From a virus, in IMG/VR virus record IMGVR_UViG_3300028612_001997, positions 1-44,429 of that record: 44,429 nt of DNA, one strand, 5' to 3'. A program made the position numbers and the translations under genes. The notes beneath the pieces are model-generated. The model made no database searches. It was not told the DNA's origin and saw only the letters and a program-made list of their open reading frames with translations. Within the stretch, counting starts at the first letter, position 1. The number at the start of each line of letters is the position of its first letter. Shown here one piece after another: positions 24,017-33,197 of this stretch.

Positions 24017-26588
24017 CAACCTCAAGCTGCAGGTCATTTTAAACGCCGTGGATAGGGCCACCCGCCCGCTGCGGGCCATCGACCGTGCCAGCCAGGCCGC
24101 GTCCCAGGCCATGCGTGAAAACCGCGACCGCTTAAAGCAGCTGCAGGCCACGCAGAAGAACGTCAGCTCCTTTCGCACCCTCACCCGGCAATCCACGGAA
24201 ACCGCCACCGCCCTGCGGGAGCAGCAAGAGCGCATCCGCCGCCTCTCGCAGCAAATGCACACCCACCAGGGCGACACCGCCGCCCTGCGCGCCGAACGTC
24301 AAAAGGCCATTACCCAAGCGCGCAGGCTCAGCCAGCGGGTGGATGAAGAACGCCAGCAGCTCCAACGGCTGCGCAGCACCCTAAACGAAAACGGCGTCAG
24401 CACCGCCCACCTCTCCCGAGATCAACGGCGGCTTTCCAGCGAGATACAGCAGGCCAATACTGCCGTGGAAGAACAGCGACAGCGGCTCAAACGGCTGGCC
24501 GAACAGCAGCGCAACGCCGCCCAAGCACGCAGCCGCTACGACCGCGCCATGAGCCTGCGCAGCAGCATGGCCGGTACCGGCGCGGGCATGGTGGCCAGCG
24601 GCGGTGCCGCGCTGTACGCCGGGGCACGGCTGCTGGCTCCTGGTGTTGAATACGGGGAATCGATGTCGCGGGTGCAGGCGCTCACCCGCCTGGAGGAAGA
24701 CGACGAACGCCTTTCAGCCCTTCGCCAGCAAGCCCGGGAGCTAGGGGCCACCACCGCGTTTAGCGCCGGGCAATCCGCCGATGCCCAAGGCTACCTGGCC
24801 ATGGCAGGTTTCGACCCCGCCGCCATTCAAGCGGCCATGCCGGATATGCTCAACCTGGCACTGGCCAACCAAACGGATCTCGCCCGCACGGCGGATATCT
24901 CCTCCAACATCCTCTCCGGCTTTGGGTTAGATCCCGCCGAGATGGGCCGCGTGGGCGATGTGCTTACCGCCACCACCACACGGGCCAACGTCGATTTAGA
25001 GATGCTCGGCGAATCGATGAAGTACGTCGCCCCGCAAGCGCGGGCGATGAATATGTCGCTGGAACAGTCCGCCGCCATGGCCGGGCTGCTGGGCAACGTA
25101 GGTATTCAAGGCAGCCAGGCAGGCACCACCCTGCGCGCCATGGTCACCCGCTTGGCCGCCCCCACCGGGGCCGCCGCCGGTGCACTGGCCGACCTCGGCG
25201 TGAACGCCAAAGACGCCGAAGGCAACCTGCGCGACATCCCCCGCATTCTCACCGACGTAGCGAGAGCCACCGAAGCGATGGGCAACGCCGACCGCGCTGC
25301 CTACCTAAAAGACATCTTCGGCGAAGAACCCGGCGCTGGCATGGCGGAACTGATCGCCCAACAAGGCAGCGAAGGCATCGAGGCGTTTGTCGAGATCCTC
25401 TCCAACGCCGCCGGCGAAAACGCCCGTGTGGCAAAAACCATGGCCGACAACATCGGCGGCGACCTCAAATCGCTCAAATCGGCCTGGGATGAAGTGGGTA
25501 TCTCGATCACCGAAACCAACAACGGCGCGCTGCGCGGCCTGATTCAGAACGTCACTGCTATCACTCGCGGCATCGGCCGCTGGATCAATGAAAACCCCAA
25601 GCTGGCAGGCACCCTCGCCAAAGCCGCCGCCCTGGTGGCGGTGCTGGTGGCAGCGGGCGGCGCGCTTACGCTGATGCTCGCCTCCATTCTCGGCCCCTTC
25701 GCCATGGTGCACTTTGGCATGGCAATGCTCGGCCCGCAGGCGCTAATGGTGGGCAAAGCGCTTACCTGGTTAGGTGGGGTGATTCGCGCCGTGGGTATGC
25801 TGGCCGTCGCCAACCCCATTGGCGCAGCGGTGGCCGCCATTGCCGCCGCCGCGTACCTCATCTACCGCTACTGGGAACCCATCAAAGGCTTCTTCCAAGG
25901 CCTGTGGCAGCAGGTAAAAACTGCGTTTGGTGATGGGCTGGGGGCAGTCGCGCAGCTGCTGATGAACTGGTCGCCGTTGGGGATGTTGTACCGGGGCATC
26001 ACCACCGCACTTTCCGCGCTGGGCGTCGAGATCCCCGAGCAATTCCGCTCGCTGGGCAGCGCCATTGTGGATGGCCTGATGAGCGGGCTAACCGGCAAAT
26101 TGGCCGACCTACGCGACCGCGTGATGGGCATTGCCGGCAACGTGCGCAGCTGGTTTGCCGACGTGCTGGATATCAACAGCCCTTCCCGCGTGTTCACCCA
26201 GCTAGGCGGCTACACAGTAGACGGCCTAAACCAAGGGCTAGACGCCCAGCGGGACGAACCTGCCCGCCGCATTCAAGAGATCGCCCGCCGCGTGAGCCGC
26301 GCCGGAGCTGGACTGGCACTCGGGGCGGCCACCCTGCCCGCCGTGGCGATGCCCCACATCGAGCAGCAAGCGCCTATCCAGTTCGATAACCGGCCGCCGC
26401 TCACCGCTACCAGTACCCAAGCCAACGGCTTCACCATGGGCGATATCAACATCAACGTCACGCCTGCCCCCGGCATGAACGAACAGCAGCTCGCCCAGTA
26501 CGTGGCGCAGGAAGTACAGCGCGCCCTCACCAACGCCCAGCGCGACGCCCAGGCGCGGCAGCGTTCGTCACTGCGCGACCTCGACTAA
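24006..26588 (+). CDS. T: Tail tape-measure protein, P2 gpT family
   Basis: The 860-residue protein sets tail length. Residues 1-180 are a long basic coiled coil. The TP901-type core follows (about 210-420; ATTAFSAGQSADAQGYLAMAGFDP and NILSGFGLDP). Hydrophobic helices lie at about 535-620. The C-terminal region contains VLDINSPSRVFTQLGGYTVDGL, a common tape-measure motif. The GTG at 24006 follows AGGAG and overlaps the E' frame. Confidence 0.96.
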   Translation: MAGNNLKLQVILNAVDRATRPLRAIDRASQAASQAMRENRDRLKQLQATQKNVSSFRTLTRQSTETATALREQQERIRRLSQQMHTHQGDTAALRAERQKAITQARRLSQRVDEERQQLQRLRSTLNENGVSTAHLSRDQRRLSSEIQQANTAVEEQRQRLKRLAEQQRNAAQARSRYDRAMSLRSSMAGTGAGMVASGGAALYAGARLLAPGVEYGESMSRVQALTRLEEDDERLSALRQQARELGATTAFSAGQSADAQGYLAMAGFDPAAIQAAMPDMLNLALANQTDLARTADISSNILSGFGLDPAEMGRVGDVLTATTTRANVDLEMLGESMKYVAPQARAMNMSLEQSAAMAGLLGNVGIQGSQAGTTLRAMVTRLAAPTGAAAGALADLGVNAKDAEGNLRDIPRILTDVARATEAMGNADRAAYLKDIFGEEPGAGMAELIAQQGSEGIEAFVEILSNAAGENARVAKTMADNIGGDLKSLKSAWDEVGISITETNNGALRGLIQNVTAITRGIGRWINENPKLAGTLAKAAALVAVLVAAGGALTLMLASILGPFAMVHFGMAMLGPQALMVGKALTWLGGVIRAVGMLAVANPIGAAVAAIAAAAYLIYRYWEPIKGFFQGLWQQVKTAFGDGLGAVAQLLMNWSPLGMLYRGITTALSALGVEIPEQFRSLGSAIVDGLMSGLTGKLADLRDRVMGIAGNVRSWFADVLDINSPSRVFTQLGGYTVDGLNQGLDAQRDEPARRIQEIARRVSRAGAGLALGAATLPAVAMPHIEQQAPIQFDNRPPLTATSTQANGFTMGDININVTPAPGMNEQQLAQYVAQEVQRALTNAQRDAQARQRSSLRDLD

Positions 26589-26602
26589 CCGGAGAACTGA
26601 TC

Positions 26603-27046
26603 ATGTTAATGGCGTTAGGCATGTTCGTATTTGAGACCCGTAGCGTGCCCTACCAGGAATTAAAGCGCATCACCGAATGGCGGCACCCCAGCCAATCCCG
26701 CGTGGGGCAGCGGCCCGCTTACCAGTTTGCTGGCCCAGGGGCGGACACCATCACCCTAAGCGGCACCCTGCTGCCCACCTTCACCGGCGGCCGCTTTAGC
26801 CTGGATGAGATCCGCGAGATGGCCGACCAGGGCAACGCCTGGCCGCTGGTCGAAGGCACTGGCCGCCAGTACGGCTTATGGGTGGTCACCCGCGTGGAAG
26901 AAACCAGCACCCATTTTTTCCGCGACGGTGCCGCCGAAAAAATTGAGTTCAATCTCACACTCGAGCACGTCGATGATGAGCGCACCGACCTGATCGGCCG
27001 CTTGGTACTGCCCGCCATGGCGCGTTTGGCCGGGGGCTACGTATGA
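26603..27046 (+). CDS. U: Tail protein, P2 gpU family
   Basis: The 147-residue protein matches gpU: MLMALGMFVFETRSVPYQ at the start, then RPAYQFAGPGADTITLSGTL. It is a baseplate/tail-tip part. GGAG lies before the ATG. It overlaps D by ATGA. Confidence 0.96.
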   Translation: MLMALGMFVFETRSVPYQELKRITEWRHPSQSRVGQRPAYQFAGPGADTITLSGTLLPTFTGGRFSLDEIREMADQGNAWPLVEGTGRQYGLWVVTRVEETSTHFFRDGAAEKIEFNLTLEHVDDERTDLIGRLVLPAMARLAGGYV

Positions 27047-28029
27047 ACGCCTACCCCAAGCCCAGCTACCGCATCACCCTGGATGGCAGCGACATCACCC
27101 CGCGCATCAATGGCCGCCTGATCAGCCTCTCGCTGCGCGAGCAGCGCGGGCTGGCAGCCGACCAGCTGGATATCACCCTAGCCGACCACGACGGCCAGCT
27201 CGCCATTCCCCCACGCGGGGCCGAGCTGCAGGTGGCGTTTGGCTGGCAGGAGGAAGGGCTAGTGGATAAAGGCCGCTTTACGGTGGATGAAGTGCAGCAC
27301 ACCGGCACGCCGGATCAGCTCACCATCCGCGCCCGCTCGGCGGATATGCGCGGCCAGCTGCCCGGCAAGCGCACCCAGGGCTGGCACGATGTCACGCTGG
27401 GCGAGATCGTCACCACCATCGCAGGCCGCAACCGCCTGGAGCCAGTGGTGGCCGCCGCGCTCAACGGCATTCGTATTGGCCATATCGACCAAACCGACGA
27501 ATCCGACCTGAATTTTCTCACCCGCCTGGGCGAACGGTACGATGCCATTGCCGCCATCAAAGCCGGGCGCATGCTGTTCACCGTGGCAGGCCAAGGGCTA
27601 ACGGCCAGCGGCCGCGCCATGCCCGCCATCACCCTCACCCGCCGCGACGGCGACCAGCACCGCTACAGCGTGACCGACCGCGACGCCTACAGCGGCGTAA
27701 AAGCCTACTGGAACGACACGCGAGGCGCAGAGCGCCACACCGTACTGGCAGGCACGGAAGAGAACGCCAAACAGCTACGCCCCACCTACGCCACGGAAGA
27801 CGACGCCCTCGCCGCCGCCCGCGCCGAATGGCAACGCATCCAACGCGGTTTGGCAGAGTTTGAGCTAACGCTGGCACTAGGCCGCGCCGACCTGCTGCCC
27901 GAAACCCCGCTCAAGCTAACGGGCTTCAAGCCTCAGGTCGACGCCACGGCCTGGCTGGTGAGCGAGGTCACGCACTCGCTGAATGATGGGGGGTTGGGGA
28001 CGGTGGTTAGGTGTGAGGTGAAGGGTTAA
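27043..28029 (+). CDS. D: Tail hub/late control protein, P2 gpD family
   Basis: The 328-residue protein is the baseplate hub that holds the spike. Family features are PSYRITLDGSDITPRINGRLISLSL near the N terminus and the LNFLTRLGERYDAIAAIKAGRMLF segment. It ends the F operon, as in P2, where ogr usually follows; here cargo genes follow instead. Confidence 0.96.
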   Translation: MNAYPKPSYRITLDGSDITPRINGRLISLSLREQRGLAADQLDITLADHDGQLAIPPRGAELQVAFGWQEEGLVDKGRFTVDEVQHTGTPDQLTIRARSADMRGQLPGKRTQGWHDVTLGEIVTTIAGRNRLEPVVAAALNGIRIGHIDQTDESDLNFLTRLGERYDAIAAIKAGRMLFTVAGQGLTASGRAMPAITLTRRDGDQHRYSVTDRDAYSGVKAYWNDTRGAERHTVLAGTEENAKQLRPTYATEDDALAAARAEWQRIQRGLAEFELTLALGRADLLPETPLKLTGFKPQVDATAWLVSEVTHSLNDGGLGTVVRCEVKG

Positions 28030-28077
28030 GCAGGCCATTTCCATGGCATAATGCCCGCTGCGTTTTCAGGAGGTGTC

Positions 28078-28581
28078 ATGAGCATTATTTTTGGTAACCG
28101 AGAATTGATTGATGATACGACCCTTCCAGGCGCACAAGTTCAGCATTTCTCACTGGCGGGAACCGACTACGGCGCGCTATTCATTCCACGGTCAGCCTGG
28201 GATGAGGATACTGCGCTAAAGGTGAGCCTCGAGGTCGGCGTTGACCTTCCAACGGATGCGTACGAGATAAAATTCGATACCATCGAGAACCTGCTTGATG
28301 AAGAACCGGCTCATGGCTATCGCACTCGGCATCAACAAGGCTTGGCTCCGTATTCTTTAAAGGAACTGAACCTACTCGGCTCAGGTCTTTTAGAGTCTAT
28401 CAACCTGTTTGATCAAGATATGCATTGCTCGGGATACTATGGCTGTGCCGTTGATGACAATCCCCAGCTGTGCCACTATTACAAAAGGCTATATCGTCGC
28501 TACGGAGATTTCTTCGTTGCTAACGGTCTTATGCCTTATACCTCTGAAAGAGGAACATGCTATGCATTTCTACGCAAATGA
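28078..28581 (+). CDS. Unrecognised protein of the post-D moron, gene 1
   Basis: The 167-residue protein starts at ATG 28078, set by a perfect CAGGAGGT 5-6 bp upstream; a CATAAT box at 28047 may be its own -10. It contains LVGVDLPTDAYEIK-like acidic stretches, four cysteines in the C-terminal third (CSGYYGC, LCHYY, GTCYAF) and many aromatic residues. No known domain is visible. Gene 2 overlaps its 3' end by 20 bp. Position between the last tail gene and the lysogeny region suggests cargo such as a defence or fitness gene. That is inference only. Confidence 0.7.
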   Translation: MSIIFGNRELIDDTTLPGAQVQHFSLAGTDYGALFIPRSAWDEDTALKVSLEVGVDLPTDAYEIKFDTIENLLDEEPAHGYRTRHQQGLAPYSLKELNLLGSGLLESINLFDQDMHCSGYYGCAVDDNPQLCHYYKRLYRRYGDFFVANGLMPYTSERGTCYAFLRK

Positions 28582-28732
28582 TCACACTACACAGCAGCAG
28601 CGCAAATCGGCGACCATTCAAGCCGCCCGTAAACGCTATCTCGCCGCCAAGCGGCAAGGCACTGTTAAGGTCAGCCTGAGCGCTGAAGAAGCTCAGAAGC
28701 GTGCTCAAAAATCTGTTTTTCGTCTGTCTTAA
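28562..28732 (+). CDS. Small basic protein of the post-D moron, gene 2
   Basis: This 56-residue, strongly basic and Gln/Ala-rich protein (QQRKSATIQAARKRYLAAKRQG) starts inside the end of gene 1, after GAGGAAC. It looks helical and could bind nucleic acid or act as a partner of gene 1. A strong terminator follows directly. The family is not recognised. Confidence 0.6.
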   Translation: MHFYANDHTTQQQRKSATIQAARKRYLAAKRQGTVKVSLSAEEAQKRAQKSVFRLS

Positions 28733-28755
28733 ACTTTCGAATACCCAAAAATTAA

Positions 28756-28788
28756 CCCCCGGCCACTCCGCATGGCCGGGGGTTTTTA
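28756..28788 (+). terminator. Strong rho-independent terminator after the moron
   Basis: A perfect 10-bp stem CCCCCGGCCA/TGGCCGGGGG with a 7-base loop is followed by TTTTTATT. It ends the D-moron transcript and shields the downstream cargo. Confidence 0.93.
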
Positions 28789-28908
28789 TTGCTGCAATCT
28801 TCTGACGAAACAATCCTGCAACGCGTGCTTTTAGGCGACACCAATACTATGACAAATCAGCTCAGGCAATGATGTAAGCCATTGACCATAAAGCTTGTAA
28901 GCGATCTC

Positions 28909-29259
28909 CTACAACGCCCAACACCGCGCCTGCCTGACCACCACCCCACGAAACTGCGACGCCGTGATGAAGCACCCTTCTCCACCCGTGGGTGGCAACA
29001 GGCGGCAGCGGCTGCCCACGCGCTGGGTTTTGAATAACCGGTACTCGCCCTCTACCTCCGCCACCACCAGATCCGCATGGCCATACGAGCGCGCTTCGTC
29101 CACCACCAGCACGTCGCCTTCCATCCATGGCCCACCGGGGTGCGCCTCGTCGCTGATCTCCACCAGAAAACAGGTCGGCGGAAATTTTCGCCGATCCATC
29201 TCCGCTACCGCCGGGTGCTCCACACCCACCACGGCAGGCCCCAAGTAGGTCACTCGCAT
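28909..29259 (-). CDS. UmuD/LexA-fold protein lacking the catalytic serine
   Basis: The 116-residue protein has the UmuD-type fold: FLVEISDEAHPGG, then EGDVLVVDEARSYGHADLVVAEVEGEYRLFK. Aligned with UmuD, the catalytic Ser position is Ala (SDEAH against SGDSM), while the Lys (LFKTQ) remains, so autocleavage is not expected. The ATG at 29259 has AGGG about 8 bp upstream; a GTG at 29283 is an alternative. A perfect LexA box lies 72 bp before the start, in its promoter. It may act as a non-cleavable UmuD analogue that modulates translesion polymerase or RecA. Confidence 0.8.
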   Translation of the reverse strand: MRVTYLGPAVVGVEHPAVAEMDRRKFPPTCFLVEISDEAHPGGPWMEGDVLVVDEARSYGHADLVVAEVEGEYRLFKTQRVGSRCRLLPPTGGEGCFITASQFRGVVVRQARCWAL

Positions 29260-29304
29260 GTTGTTGCCCTGTGCTAGCTCCACATTTAGCGACGTGTCTA
29301 AGCA

Positions 29305-29333
29305 TTGACCGTCGCTTCCCTAATGCTTAATAC
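29305..29333 (+). promoter_or_regulatory. Sigma-70 promoter reading toward the methylase
   Basis: TTGACC (29305-29310), a 17-bp spacer and TAATAC (29328-29333) make a near-consensus rightward promoter. Its -10 and start region are covered by the LexA box. Facing it on the minus strand is TTGTTA (29358-29353) with CAGTAT (29335-29330), also 17 bp apart, for the UmuD-like gene. Confidence 0.7.
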
Positions 29334-29350
29334 TGTACAAGAAGACAGTA
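29331..29350. promoter_or_regulatory. LexA-binding site (SOS box)
   Basis: TACTGTACAAGAAGACAGTA fits the gammaproteobacterial LexA consensus CTGT-N8-ACAG with perfect six-base half-sites. It overlaps divergent promoters for the UmuD-like gene (minus) and for the UmuC remnant plus methylase (plus). Confidence 0.9.
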
Positions 29351-29391
29351 TTTAACAAGGGTTATGGAAGGGCACTTTCAGCCCATAGCTA

Positions 29392-29658
29392 ATGGCCACC
29401 ATGGACGCCCTGAACGAGAAAATGGGAAAAGGCACGGTACGCCTGGGCCTACCGGAAAAGAACGCCCCTTGGCACCTCCGCTGCGCGAACCGAAGCCCGC
29501 GCTATACGACGAATTGGGATGAGTTGATGGTGGCTTATACGGATGAGGGGGCGGCTAGGAAAGCTAAGACTAATGTCACGCCTGACAACAGTTCTCTACA
29601 ACCTCAAAATTGCTGCTCGATGTCGGGCAAAAAAACATATAGAATGGTGGCACGCTAG
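29392..29658 (+). pseudogene. UmuC C-terminal (DUF4113) remnant
   Basis: The first 45 codons encode the UmuC C-terminal tail: MATMDALNEKMGKGTVRLGL and then SPRYTTNWDELM, as in DUF4113. The polymerase catalytic domains are absent. The frame continues about 40 codons without homology and stops within the ribosome site of the methylase gene. It is either debris of a umuDC operon or a retained free-standing tail, which in full-length UmuC contacts other proteins. Confidence 0.8.
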
Positions 29659-29670
29659 GAGGAGTGTTTG

Positions 29671-30747
29671 ATGATTGAAGCAGTGGATTTGTTTTGTGGT
29701 GCGGGAGGTCTCACGGCTGGCTTACGCCAAGCAGGAATTACCGTTCGCGCTGGTTACGATATCGAAGAAAACTGCCGGTTTGCCTATGAGCATAACAATC
29801 ACGCTCAGTTTATAAACCAAGACGTTGGGGAGCTTACAGGTGACGACATCAATGACTGGTATCAAGAACCTGAAGCACTTCGCCTACTAGCAGGCTGTGC
29901 ACCCTGCCAGCCATTTTCTACTTATAATCAAGGCAAAGACACCACCAAAGACAAAAAGTGGCCATTACTCGGCGCTTTCGCACGGTTGATAAAAGAAGCT
30001 CAACCCGAGCTGGTCACCATGGAAAATGTCCCCTCGGTCACCAAGCACCAGATTTATCACGACTTCGTAGAATCTCTTAAAGACGAGGGATATTACGTCT
30101 GGGCGGATACCGTAAAGTGCATTGAGTACGGCTTACCTCAAAATCGCCGCCGGCATGTACTGCTAGCCTCCAAGTTAGGGCCGATCGAACTTATATTCGC
30201 GACCCATCCTGCCCCCGTTACTGTAAAAGATACCATTGGCGAATTAGAGCCAATAGCGGCCGGTGGCGAAAGCCCTAACGATCCCCTTCACCGGGCGGCT
30301 ACCCTATCGGAACTGAACATGCAGCGTATCAAGCATTCAGTGCCAGGCGGCACCTGGAAAGACTGGCCAGAGGAGCTAGTATCAGGGTGTCACACGAAGC
30401 CGAGTGGCAAAACGTATTCCAGCGTTTACGGACGCATGCGCTGGGAAGAACCAAGCCCTACCATGACGACGTTATGCTACGGCTTTGGAAACGGCAGGTT
30501 TGGCCACCCTGAGCAAGATCGGGCACTTAGTTTACGAGAAGCCGCCATGCTGCAATCGTTTCCAAAAGATTATTTCTTTGCACCTGACGATCAGCCCATT
30601 TTAATGAGACCAGTTGGCCGAATGATTGGCAATGCCGTTCCCGTCCGCTTGGGAGAAGTAATAGGGCTGAGCTTCACTCGACACCTTGAGGCTCTACGCC
30701 CATGGGAGGAAGACCGAATTCCTGCTGAAGAAGAGATTCTAGCTTAG
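29671..30747 (+). CDS. DNA (cytosine-5-)-methyltransferase
   Basis: The 358-residue enzyme transfers a methyl group from SAM to C5 of cytosine in its recognition sequence. All key motifs are present in order: DLFCGAGG (6-13), GCAPCQPFS with catalytic Cys 79, MENVP (117-121), QNRRR (157-161), and GNAVP near the C terminus. The variable target-recognition region lies at about 190-270. AGGAGG and an 8-bp gap fix the ATG at 29671. It is convergent with the GHKL/nuclease gene and is the likely protective partner. No terminator is seen between it and the LexA-box promoter. Confidence 0.95.
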   Translation: MIEAVDLFCGAGGLTAGLRQAGITVRAGYDIEENCRFAYEHNNHAQFINQDVGELTGDDINDWYQEPEALRLLAGCAPCQPFSTYNQGKDTTKDKKWPLLGAFARLIKEAQPELVTMENVPSVTKHQIYHDFVESLKDEGYYVWADTVKCIEYGLPQNRRRHVLLASKLGPIELIFATHPAPVTVKDTIGELEPIAAGGESPNDPLHRAATLSELNMQRIKHSVPGGTWKDWPEELVSGCHTKPSGKTYSSVYGRMRWEEPSPTMTTLCYGFGNGRFGHPEQDRALSLREAAMLQSFPKDYFFAPDDQPILMRPVGRMIGNAVPVRLGEVIGLSFTRHLEALRPWEEDRIPAEEEILA

Positions 30748-30769
30748 AAAAACCTCTGGCCTCGCACTC

Positions 30770-30898
30770 TCAAACGATCAGTACTCGCCATACCAACGCC
30801 CGCAAGGCTTCCACCTTGCGGGCGTCGTGTTTCACGTTGCGCTGAGACTTCGGTAGCCAAATTCCTAGCTTGTCTTTGGCGTAGATGTGAAAAGCCAT
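30770..30898 (-). CDS. Possible small protein downstream of the nuclease gene
   Basis: A 42-codon frame starts 7 bp after the nuclease stop and has AGGAAATAG before its ATG. It reads MAFHIYAKDKLGIWLPKSQR and continues to a hydrophobic end. The hairpin at 30796-30825 lies within it, so it may be only a chance reading of a terminator region, or a remnant of a gene cut by the cassette. Confidence 0.25.
   Translation of the reverse strand: MAFHIYAKDKLGIWLPKSQRNVKHDARKVEALRALVWRVLIV
30796..30833. terminator. Hairpin between convergent methylase and nuclease genes
   Basis: A perfect 12-bp stem ACGCCCGCAAGG/CCTTGCGGGCGT with a 6-base loop is followed on the plus strand by CGTGTTTC. The T run is weak, so termination strength is uncertain. 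Confidence 0.55.
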
Positions 30899-30905
30899 CT
30901 ATTTC

Positions 30906-33197
30906 CTAAAATCGATCAACTATTTCCTCGATTCGAGCAACTTTATTATCCTGCTGAAGGTACTCGCTATACCCATTAAGAGCTCCAGTAATTAGTTCAT
31001 GATAAGTTTTAATCTTAGAGCCGGGTGAAACAAAGTCCATCAAACTTTTCATCTTTTCAGGAGTTGCATCGGGAGGTCTACCCACAACGAAAACAACTTC
31101 TATATCAGGGTCAATTACATTAGATTGAAACAATATTTTTCTAAGCTTTCGAACATATTTCTCGCCCTGTTCAGCCAATTGCAAAGCTGGAGTGTTGACG
31201 CTAGCTCGCTTCAATTCAACAATTATATGCTTTCCAGCATAAGTTTTATAGGCAATATCGATTCTACCCTTGAGCTCTTCTGGTGTAAGCTTAGCATCAC
31301 CAAACCCGTCATTGTCTCTCAAGTTAGTTTCGATGACCTCACTTCCAGCTGCCCTTTCCCAAGCAGGATCAATTAACCACAAATGTTCGAAAAGCGATTC
31401 CTGAAGAATTTTTTCGCGTTTATCTTCATTAACATCATTATGAAAGGCTCGAATTATCGAAAGTCTGCCTTTCACTATATCCCTATATAATGAAGCTTCT
31501 AAGTCATCAATGGAACCAATCAAATTAAGCAAATTTTTAACATCGACTTCAGAAGTTTGAGAAAGCTGATGCGACATTCCTTGTAGCCGAAGCCTTTCGA
31601 AAGCCACGACACCTTGACGAAGCAAATCTTTCCTATCTTCTTTGTTATCGATATCCGCCTTGCTAATCAAAGTGACTACTTTCTCAGCTTCTTTTCGCAA
31701 ACCAGCATCCATCGTATTTAACCATTCAGTAACGGCAGGATGCTGATCCTTGAGTTTTTTCGTCTTATACTTTTCTCTCCATTTGTTCCACTGCGGCTCT
31801 ATATCTTTATTGAGAACGCTTTTTAGATATATGAGCAACTGTTGTACTCTTGGGTCGTCTTCGATCAACCGTTGTCGATCACTAGTGGCTACGTCGTCGT
31901 CCCCTTCATCAAGAAAGTCAACTTCGATTTGGCCAGTTATATAGTGTGTAAAATGCTTGGCATCACTGACTTCTTTAAGTATATTTTCATGAATCAATCG
32001 TCCCCTGGATAGCACGACGATCCCGTTGAGATTGCCAGAAGGAAGCTTTAGATCCGTAGGTAAATTCGCAGTCCCAACCCATCCCTTTATTTCCCAATCC
32101 GTATCCCAACCTTCTAAACGGCTCTTGACACTCGAGTGTTCTAAAATATTGGTTCTACCATCATGAAATTTTGACGTCGCACCGATATTCCATAAGAACT
32201 CTACTACTTTCAAATCACCTCGGTCCGTCGAAGTTACCTCGTTTCCGTTGACAAAAACCTTGAAATCCAAAGACCCGATAACGGAGAAGCGCCTGGCTAG
32301 ATGCTGGGGAAGATGGTGTTTGGTAGTAGATAACCTAGCCTTTTTAAGCCCACTCAATTTAATAATAGTACCTTTGTCAATTTCGACATTCTCTTCATTG
32401 AGTGGCAAAGGTTTGTATTGAGAATCTCTTTGGGCCATGCTACTGCGAATGTCCTCTACATTCATGACGCACCCATGTTTCTCACCATCTTTACAGGACT
32501 GAATTTCGATGATGTCCGCAATTGAGAACAAAGAAAGCTTTCCTAACCCCTTCCTCCCCATGACAAGTCTTTTTTTCTTCAGAGAACGCTGTAGTCGATT
32601 GTCAACGCCACGCCTTTTATAAGCAACAGTCAGATACTTATCGTTCATATCTGTCACACTCATACCGTGACCATCATCTTGAATCGTAATCTGATCATTA
32701 TCGACATCAAGATATATATGTACGTTTTCTGCATCCGCATCGTACGAGTTTGCTACGGCTTCCGTCAAAACGGCTGTAACGTTGCTATAAAGATTAATAC
32801 CAAGATGCTCAAGTGCATGAAGGCTTATACTTAGTTCGTACGGATTCGGATTGGAAATTAATTTTTCCACGAACTTCTCCCTATAATCACCAACAGATAT
32901 ATTATCTATTTTTTTAAAGTATGATCTAAAAGTATTAACTTGATATAAGTGGAAATTTCCTGAAATGACATCTGATATTAAAAAGCCTTCAAAAATAAAA
33001 GAGGTATATTCTTTCTTTTTATCGGCATCAACAGTCTCATATAAAACTTGAAAATCATGGGTAAAATCATCACTACCCCTTCTTTCAAGTAACAAAGTCT
33101 TATGTGGCGAAAATATTGATTTAACATAGTCCAGAAATTGATCTTCATTATAATTATATGAAGTATCTTTATTTTTTGTATTATTAACTTCAATCAT
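30906..33197 (-). CDS. GHKL-ATPase/PD-(D/E)XK protein, probable restriction enzyme
   Basis: The 763-residue protein has a GHKL ATPase domain: N-box LTEAVANSYDA (Glu 146, Asn 150), DDGHGM (174-179) and GRKGLGK (214-220). A long helical middle follows. The C terminus has a nuclease-like core: GRIDIAYK (Asp 647) and IIVELKRA (Glu 661, Lys 663), fitting PD-(D/E)XK. This layout recalls proteins annotated as BbrUII/HgiDII-family restriction enzymes, which pair with C5 methylases. The gene is much richer in A+T than the phage. Its ATG overlaps the repressor stop as ATGA, so it is probably co-transcribed with the repressor in the lysogen. Confidence 0.8.
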   Translation of the reverse strand: MIEVNNTKNKDTSYNYNEDQFLDYVKSIFSPHKTLLLERRGSDDFTHDFQVLYETVDADKKKEYTSFIFEGFLISDVISGNFHLYQVNTFRSYFKKIDNISVGDYREKFVEKLISNPNPYELSISLHALEHLGINLYSNVTAVLTEAVANSYDADAENVHIYLDVDNDQITIQDDGHGMSVTDMNDKYLTVAYKRRGVDNRLQRSLKKKRLVMGRKGLGKLSLFSIADIIEIQSCKDGEKHGCVMNVEDIRSSMAQRDSQYKPLPLNEENVEIDKGTIIKLSGLKKARLSTTKHHLPQHLARRFSVIGSLDFKVFVNGNEVTSTDRGDLKVVEFLWNIGATSKFHDGRTNILEHSSVKSRLEGWDTDWEIKGWVGTANLPTDLKLPSGNLNGIVVLSRGRLIHENILKEVSDAKHFTHYITGQIEVDFLDEGDDDVATSDRQRLIEDDPRVQQLLIYLKSVLNKDIEPQWNKWREKYKTKKLKDQHPAVTEWLNTMDAGLRKEAEKVVTLISKADIDNKEDRKDLLRQGVVAFERLRLQGMSHQLSQTSEVDVKNLLNLIGSIDDLEASLYRDIVKGRLSIIRAFHNDVNEDKREKILQESLFEHLWLIDPAWERAAGSEVIETNLRDNDGFGDAKLTPEELKGRIDIAYKTYAGKHIIVELKRASVNTPALQLAEQGEKYVRKLRKILFQSNVIDPDIEVVFVVGRPPDATPEKMKSLMDFVSPGSKIKTYHELITGALNGYSEYLQQDNKVARIEEIVDRF

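Noticed and set aside
29392-29658. A functional UmuC polymerase
   Set aside because: Only the C-terminal DUF4113 segment is present; no palm or finger motifs occur upstream.
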